Shown: positions 58,908 to 64,000 of the stretch, piece by piece
Position numbering within the stretch: the stretch's first letter is position 1
Layout of the letters: each line of letters opens with the position of its first letter
Source of the DNA: Flavobacterium hydatis
GTDB lineage: Bacteria > Bacteroidota > Bacteroidia > Flavobacteriales > Flavobacteriaceae
Length of the DNA stretch: 64,000 bases
NCBI RefSeq assembly: GCF_000737695.1
Contig: NZ_JPRM01000015.1
Coordinates: 1-64,000 of the forward strand
Reading direction: 5' to 3'
Notes under the pieces: model-generated
Seen by the model: the letters and a program-made list of their open reading frames with translations, nothing else
Databases searched by the model: none
What the model was told of the DNA's origin: nothing
Translations under genes and position numbers: made by a program

Positions 58908-61889
58908 TTAGAAATTTGCATTTACCCCAAACAAGAATGTTCTGGCTCTTGGATAAACATTGTTGTCTATTCCGTTGAATTTTTCAGGATCTAAACCATC
59001 ATATTTCGTAAGAACAAAAACATTTTGAACTCCAGCTGTAAACCTCAACGAAGCTGCTTTTAGTAACGTTTTATTAAAAGTATAGCCAAGTACAATATTA
59101 TCTAACTTAATAAAAGAAGCATCTTTTACATAATAATCAGAGTAATTACGTTGTGTTCCATTTGAATTACTTTCAGTAGTAAAACCAGTATTATAATAAT
59201 CTGAACTAATATTAGACAAATCAGAATCTCTTCTTAAACCTGCTTGTAAATACCCTTTATCAGAACTTACGTTATCATAAATATAATTCCCAACACTAGC
59301 TCTCCAACTCATTGTAAAATCGAACTGCCCATAATTTAAAGTAGAGAATAATCCAAAAGTATAATCTGCTGCTGGTTTATGAAATTTATAACGGTCAGCA
59401 TCTGTTATAACACCGTCTCCATTTCTGTCTGCATATGCACCCTGAATAGGTCGTTTGTTTTCATCATATAATTGCTCAAATACAAAAAATGAATTTGGAG
59501 CAAATCCTTCTGAATGTATTAACACCTGATTTCCTGTACCACCTGCAATAACATCTCCTGTAATATATCCTTGAAATCCTGGAACAGTAGTTCCTAAATT
59601 CGATATTTTTTGGTCGATATAAGTTGCATTAGCAGCAACATTCCAAGTTAATTTATCATTTTTGATAATGTCTGATTGAAGATTAAACTCAACCCCTTTT
59701 GTTCTTACACTACCAATATTGCTATAACCTTGGTTTCTGATATTTGCACCATCTGGAACTGGAATCTCTGCTAAAAGGTCACTAGATTTTTTATCAAAAT
59801 AGTTAAGTGTCCCTGTTATTCTATCGTTAAGAAATCCGAAATCAACTCCTACGTTCATCTCTGCTAAATCTTCCCATTTTATATCTTTATTATATCCTTC
59901 TGGTTTTGCTGCTCTGTAAATAACACCATTAAAAAGATATTGTGTATTAAGCGTTCCTAAAGTTACACGTTGCAAATAATCGTATGCAGGAGGAATATCT
60001 TGCTGTCCAGTAGTTCCGTATCCAACTCTTAACTTTAAGCTAGATAGTGTTTCTTTTCCTTTTAAGAAGTCTTCTTCTGCTACATTCCATGCGAAAGCAC
60101 CTCCGGCAAAATTACCCCATCTGTTTTCTTTAGAAAAACGAGAAGTACCGTCTCTTCTATAATTCACTGTTAATAAATAACGGCTATCATATCCTAAATT
60201 CAAACGTCCAAAATATGATTGTAAGTTAACATCTGCATCTGTAGTAACATCTGATGGCGGATTTGGTCGCATGATATCACCTGAGTTATACCCCTCACGT
60301 TGAAACAACTGATAGTTGTATCCGGCAGTAGCATCAATCTTAAATTTCCCTAAATCTTTAGTATAATTAAAATAAGTATTTAAATTTTTATTCTGACGAC
60401 TATCTGTATAACCAGTGTACCCTCCTAAATTAGTCCAGTTTCCTTTATCAAATGTAGTAGGTTGATATCCTAAAATACTCTCCGTACTTACTCGGGTATA
60501 ACCATTAGTATCAAATTTATCAATACCAGCCTCAACAACAACTCTTAAGTCTTCAAAGAAATGAAGCTTATAATCTATCCTAATATTACCCCATTTTCTG
60601 GTAGAAGTTGCTCTACGCTCATCTTGATTCAATCTTGCAACAGGATTTCTCGCTGGCAACAATGGTACATTACCATTTGCCTCCAACCATTCAAAATAAC
60701 CTCCATAACGTGAACCTTCTTGATAAACAGATTGTGTTGGATCAAACATAATCGCACTACTAATTACCGGACCTTCGTCTTGAAATTGATTTTTTCCGAA
60801 GGCTAAATTTCCAGTAATATCAATTTTTAAATGGTTATCAAATAAAACCGGATTTAACGATATCGATGTCGTAGTTCTCTCAAAAGAAGTGTTTCTTAAG
60901 ATTCCAGGATTATCAACATTTCCAACAGATAAACGTACTGGCAATTTATTAAACAAAGCACCGCTAACCGAAATATTATTATTTGTTGTTAAAGCAGTAT
61001 GAAAAATTTCATCTTGCCAATTTGTATTTGCTGTACCTAGTAAAGCTTTTTGTGCAGCGGTACCTTTTTCATTTACAAGAGTACGAAACTGGTCTGCACT
61101 TAAAACATCTACCGTATTAGCCACAGTATTGATACCAACCTGAGAGCTAAAATTAACTTTTACTCCACCTTTAGTTCCTTTTTTAGTAGTAATAACAATT
61201 ACACCATTTGCTGCTCTAGAACCATAAATCGCAGCTGCCGAAGCATCTTTCAAAACAGTAAAAGACTCAATATCATTAGGATCAATTGTAGATAAAATAC
61301 TTGTTGCCCCTTCTGTCTTAGCATTACTCATAGGAAGACCATCAACTACAATTAAAGGTTCGTTTGAAGCACTCAATGAAGATCCTCCACGGATTCTAAT
61401 ATCAGCTTTTGCTCCAGGAGCACCTCCTCCAACAACATTTACACCAGCAATTCGCCCGCTGATTAAAGTCTCCGGAGTTACATTAATTCCTTTATTAAAT
61501 TCTTTAGCAGAAATTTGAGATACTGACCCTGTTGCGTCTTTTTTCTTAACAGTTCCATAACCTACTTGTACAACAACTTCTCTAAGCTGATTCGCATCCT
61601 CTTCTAAAGAAATACTTATATTTTTTTGTCCACTAAAACTAATAGTAGCACTAACATATCCGATGAAAGAAGCGACAATTTTATCACCACTCTTTACATT
61701 AGATAAATGGAATTTTCCATCAAAATCTGTAGAAGTACCATTGGTACCTCCTTGTACATTTACATTTACTCCTGGAATTGGTTGTCCCGTCGCTTTATCA
61801 AGAACAACACCATCTAATGTGCTCTGAGCAAACACACTAAAAGGAAGGAGTAAGAATAAAAATAACAACTTTTTATAAATTGTTTTCAT
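58908..61889 (-). CDS. susC: SusC/RagA-family TonB-dependent receptor
   Basis: A 993-residue outer-membrane transporter. It has a signal peptide (ending SVFAQ), an N-terminal carboxypeptidase-like regulatory domain (about 24-100, LDGVVLDKATGQPIPGVNV), a plug domain (about 115-230, with VDGLPMS and DASAAAIYGSRAANGVIVIT), and a 22-strand barrel ending RARTFLFGVNANF. It imports maltodextrins with SusD using TonB energy. It is first gene of susC-susD-susE-GH13, divergent from the LacI-type regulator; a candidate operator lies upstream at 61932-61951. Confidence 0.95.
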   Translation of the reverse strand: MKTIYKKLLFLFLLLPFSVFAQSTLDGVVLDKATGQPIPGVNVNVQGGTNGTSTDFDGKFHLSNVKSGDKIVASFIGYVSATISFSGQKNISISLEEDANQLREVVVQVGYGTVKKKDATGSVSQISAKEFNKGINVTPETLISGRIAGVNVVGGGAPGAKADIRIRGGSSLSASNEPLIVVDGLPMSNAKTEGATSILSTIDPNDIESFTVLKDASAAAIYGSRAANGVIVITTKKGTKGGVKVNFSSQVGINTVANTVDVLSADQFRTLVNEKGTAAQKALLGTANTNWQDEIFHTALTTNNNISVSGALFNKLPVRLSVGNVDNPGILRNTSFERTTTSISLNPVLFDNHLKIDITGNLAFGKNQFQDEGPVISSAIMFDPTQSVYQEGSRYGGYFEWLEANGNVPLLPARNPVARLNQDERRATSTRKWGNIRIDYKLHFFEDLRVVVEAGIDKFDTNGYTRVSTESILGYQPTTFDKGNWTNLGGYTGYTDSRQNKNLNTYFNYTKDLGKFKIDATAGYNYQLFQREGYNSGDIMRPNPPSDVTTDADVNLQSYFGRLNLGYDSRYLLTVNYRRDGTSRFSKENRWGNFAGGAFAWNVAEEDFLKGKETLSSLKLRVGYGTTGQQDIPPAYDYLQRVTLGTLNTQYLFNGVIYRAAKPEGYNKDIKWEDLAEMNVGVDFGFLNDRITGTLNYFDKKSSDLLAEIPVPDGANIRNQGYSNIGSVRTKGVEFNLQSDIIKNDKLTWNVAANATYIDQKISNLGTTVPGFQGYITGDVIAGGTGNQVLIHSEGFAPNSFFVFEQLYDENKRPIQGAYADRNGDGVITDADRYKFHKPAADYTFGLFSTLNYGQFDFTMSWRASVGNYIYDNVSSDKGYLQAGLRRDSDLSNISSDYYNTGFTTESNSNGTQRNYSDYYVKDASFIKLDNIVLGYTFNKTLLKAASLRFTAGVQNVFVLTKYDGLDPEKFNGIDNNVYPRARTFLFGVNANF

Positions 61890-61931
61890 ACTTTTTGTTT
61901 AAATTAAAATTGAGTTTTGGTTGATTATTTT

Positions 61932-61951
61932 ACTTTTATTTTTACTTCGAA
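61932..61951. promoter_or_regulatory. Candidate operator upstream of susC (copy 1)
   Basis: ACTTTTATTTTTACTTCGAA differs at one of 20 positions from 63258-63277, upstream of the sugar transporter gene. Just beside it on the minus strand is TAATTTTG (61955-61962), a -7-like element for susC, so the site would cover the transcription start. It occurs in opposite orientation relative to the gene it precedes in the two places, as expected for a protein-binding site more than for a promoter. Confidence 0.5.
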
Positions 61952-62125
61952 TTTCAAAATTAAGGATTTATTAACATGCCCGACACATAGCATTTTTTAT
62001 TGGTTTACGAAAACGTGATAGTGTTGAAAACTTTCTATTTAATATAAGTTTTTAGGCATAATACTGTCATTTTTAAAAATAAATCATATCTTTATTAACA
62101 AAACAATTTTTTCCATATCAACAGT

Positions 62126-63157
62126 ATGAAACGCAAAATAACCCTTAAACAAATTGCTAAGGAGCTTGATGTATCTATTTCTACCGTATCAAAATCACTA
62201 CGAAACAGTTTGGAAATTGGAGAAGATACCCGATTAAAAGTTCAGGCTTTCGCCAAATTTTACAACTACAAACCCAATAATATTGCACTTAGTCTTAAGA
62301 ATCGTAAAACCAAAACAATAGGTATTATTATTCCAGAAATTGTGCATCATTTTTTCTCTACAGTCATTAACGGAGTCGAAGAAGTTGCTAACGAAAATGG
62401 CTACAGTGTTATCATATGTTTATCCGATGACTCATTTGATAAAGAAGTACTTAACATGGAGATGCTTGCCAACGGAAGTATCGATGGTTTTATCATATCA
62501 TTATCTAAAGAAACACAATTTAAGGGCGATTTTCATCATATAACCGAAGTCATAAATCAAGGCATGCCTGTTGTTATGTTTGACAGGGTTACCAATGAAA
62601 TTTTATGCGATAAAGTAATCATCGACGATAAATCGGCAGCTTATGAAGCCGTACAGAGTTTGATTGATAAAGGGCGTAAAAAAATAGCCTTAATTACAAC
62701 TGTTGATTACGTAAGTGTTGGAAAACTAAGAACCGACGGATATACAAAAGCGCTATTAGACAACGACATACCTTTTAATGAAGATCTTATTATTAAGATT
62801 GAAGATGTAGATACTTGCGAAATAATTATTAGTCAGTTATTAGAAGATCGTGCTATTGATGCTGTTTTTGCTGTTAACGAACTTTTCGCCGTTACAATAA
62901 TTAAAACTGCCAGCAAAATGGGACTTCGAGTTCCCGAAGACTTAGCTGTTATTGCATTTACTGATGGGATTATATCCAAATATTCGACTCCAACGATTAC
63001 AACCGTAAGCCAGAGCGGGAACAAAATGGGGAATAAAGCTGCAAAAATGCTTATAGATCGCCTAGAATCAGAAACCGAAGATGGCGAGGAAGAAGAAGAA
63101 AATTATAAAACTGAAGTCATTGAAACCCACCTTATAGAAAGAGAGTCTACAGATTAA
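62126..63157 (+). CDS. LacI-family transcriptional regulator
   Basis: A 343-residue protein. An N-terminal helix-turn-helix (ITLKQIAKELDVSISTVSKS) with hinge helix (PNNIALSLKNRKT) is followed by a periplasmic-binding-protein-like sugar domain (about 62-330, IGIIIPEIVHHFFSTVINGV, VVMFDRV, and AFTDGIISKYSTPTITTVSQ). The C-terminus carries an acidic stretch (EDGEEEEENY). It is divergent from susC and lies upstream of the transporter gene in the same direction; it probably controls both, responding to a maltodextrin-type sugar. LacI-type regulation differs from the membrane-bound SusR of B. thetaiotaomicron. Confidence 0.92.
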   Translation: MKRKITLKQIAKELDVSISTVSKSLRNSLEIGEDTRLKVQAFAKFYNYKPNNIALSLKNRKTKTIGIIIPEIVHHFFSTVINGVEEVANENGYSVIICLSDDSFDKEVLNMEMLANGSIDGFIISLSKETQFKGDFHHITEVINQGMPVVMFDRVTNEILCDKVIIDDKSAAYEAVQSLIDKGRKKIALITTVDYVSVGKLRTDGYTKALLDNDIPFNEDLIIKIEDVDTCEIIISQLLEDRAIDAVFAVNELFAVTIIKTASKMGLRVPEDLAVIAFTDGIISKYSTPTITTVSQSGNKMGNKAAKMLIDRLESETEDGEEEEENYKTEVIETHLIERESTD

Positions 63158-63257
63158 TTCCCTTAATACAATTGCATACAAAAAACCAGTAAAATTATTT
63201 AATGTGTTTTTATTTGTTTCTTTAGAAAAATAATTTATAAATTTACGCCAGCTCAAA

Positions 63258-63277
63258 ACTTTTACTTTTACTTCGAA
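63258..63277. promoter_or_regulatory. Candidate operator upstream of the sugar transporter (copy 2)
   Basis: ACTTTTACTTTTACTTCGAA, 19 of 20 identical to 61932-61951 upstream of susC. It sits 58 bases before the transporter ATG. Shared flanking AATAAG/AATTAAG sequence follows in both. Confidence 0.5.
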
Positions 63278-63293
63278 AAATAAGTTAAGTTTT

Positions 63294-63312
63294 GATAAGC
63301 AAAGCGCTTATC
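63294..63312. promoter_or_regulatory. Inverted repeat upstream of the sugar transporter
   Basis: GATAAGC-AAAGC-GCTTATC, a 7-bp perfect inverted repeat with a 5-base spacer, 23 bases before the transporter ATG. Size and symmetry suit a LacI-type or other dimeric regulator. No copy was found upstream of susC. Confidence 0.45.
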
Positions 63313-63334
63313 GTACATTCATTAAATTACGATA

Positions 63335-64000
63335 ATGGAAAAGCGTAAATTAAGTTTTTGGGAAATCTGGAACATGAGTTTCGGTTTCTTAGGAATACAA
63401 ATGGGGTTTGCTTTACAAAATGCAAATGCCAGCAGAATTCTTCAAATTTTTGGTGCCGACGTACACGAACTTTCATGGTTTTGGATAATTGCTCCTTTAA
63501 TGGGATTAATTGTTCAACCTATCATTGGACATTATAGTGATAAAACCTGGGGAAAATTTGGTCGAAGAAAACCATTTTTTCTAGTAGGCGCTATTCTAGC
63601 TTCGGTTGGATTAATATTAATGCCACAAGCAAACATATTTATTTCTGTTTTACCTGCATTATGGGTTGGAGCCGGAATGCTTATGATTATGGATGCTTCA
63701 TTTAATATTGCTATGGAGCCATTCCGTGCTTTAGTTGGCGACAACCTAAGAACAGATCAGCGTACAGCAGGATTCAGTATTCAAACAGCACTTATTGGTT
63801 TTGGAGCCGTAATTGGTTCAGCATTACCGTATGTATTAACCAAATGGTTTGGAGTTTCTAACAGCACCGTTCCTGGTAGTGTTCCTTTAAATCTTACACT
63901 TTCCTTTGTTTTGGGAGCTTTTGTTTTAATTGGATCTATTCTGGTTACTTTATTTACAACCAAAGAATATTCTCCCGAAGAACTAGAACTTTTTGAAGAT
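63335..64000 (+). CDS. SLC45-like MFS sugar transporter (partial, runs off the window)
   Basis: The open frame starts at ATG 63335 (MEKRKLSFWEIWNMSFGFLG) and continues without a stop to the window end, giving the first 222 residues. Several membrane helices are visible, with the MFS loop 2-3 motif HYSDKTWGKFGRRKPFFLVG near residue 65-85 and NIAMEPFRALVGDNL near 125-140, as in GPH/SLC45-type maltose or sucrose transporters of Bacteroidota. It lies 178 bases after the LacI-type regulator. It probably imports maltose or maltodextrin across the inner membrane. The truncation is only the window edge. Confidence 0.88.
   Translation, partial: MEKRKLSFWEIWNMSFGFLGIQMGFALQNANASRILQIFGADVHELSWFWIIAPLMGLIVQPIIGHYSDKTWGKFGRRKPFFLVGAILASVGLILMPQANIFISVLPALWVGAGMLMIMDASFNIAMEPFRALVGDNLRTDQRTAGFSIQTALIGFGAVIGSALPYVLTKWFGVSNSTVPGSVPLNLTLSFVLGAFVLIGSILVTLFTTKEYSPEELELFED

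Overview
This window reads as chromosomal DNA from a flavobacterium (Bacteroidota, most likely Flavobacterium). The base composition is AT-rich, Shine-Dalgarno sequences are absent, and promoter -7 elements fit the Bacteroidota consensus TAnnTTTG. The gene content agrees: PorT/SprT of the type IX secretion system (T9SS), TamL, a SusC/SusD/SusE locus, a GH13 enzyme with a T9SS sorting domain, and a class II HMG-CoA reductase beside a GYDIA-type GHMP kinase. I see no transposase, integrase, phage gene or CRISPR array. The window is mostly core genome plus two nutrient-uptake loci.

Layout. 0-11 kb holds metabolic housekeeping genes: etfA, a bifunctional-nuclease-family protein, thyA/2TM/folA, ubiE(menG)-porT, an RNA methyltransferase divergent from tamL, class II aldolase, and an accD whose N-terminus has no zinc cysteines. 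11-15 kb is more variable: a proline-rich lipoprotein, palindromic intergenic repeats, a secreted leucine-rich-repeat protein and a MacB/FtsX-type permease. 15-22.5 kb carries purH, then the rod-shape cluster mreB-mreC-mreD-mrdA-rodA. 22.5-31 kb carries a nuclease lipoprotein, a tail-specific protease, surE, lpxB, an NlpC/P60 lipoprotein and comEC.

31-39.5 kb looks like a peptide-utilisation locus on the minus strand. A dipeptidyl-peptidase-IV-like enzyme leads three tandem POT-family transporters and a thioredoxin-like protein. A second thioredoxin-like paralogue, lacking its CXXC motif, lies past a terminator. 39.7-42.1 kb holds two mevalonate-pathway genes. 42.5-48.8 kb is an envelope cluster on the minus strand: coaX, a beta-barrel protein, lptC, a small membrane protein, a CBS-domain membrane protein and a PpiD/SurA-like foldase. 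It is followed by tRNA-Phe and about 600 bases of noncoding inverted repeats.

At 49.6-51.4 kb a cobalamin riboswitch on the minus strand precedes a beta-propeller lipoprotein that resembles BtuG. No BtuB-type receptor follows it, and this is the most interesting arrangement in the window. A metabolite:H+ symporter-type transporter and a small membrane protein follow on the plus strand.

53.4-64 kb is an alpha-glucan (starch/maltodextrin) utilisation locus. susC-susD-susE and a secreted GH13 enzyme run on the minus strand. A divergent LacI-type regulator and the start of an SLC45-like sugar transporter, cut by the window end, run on the plus strand. A 20-base element (19/20 identical) occurs upstream of both susC and the transporter and is a candidate shared operator. 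Functions are assigned by reading the sequence and from family knowledge; no database search was run.
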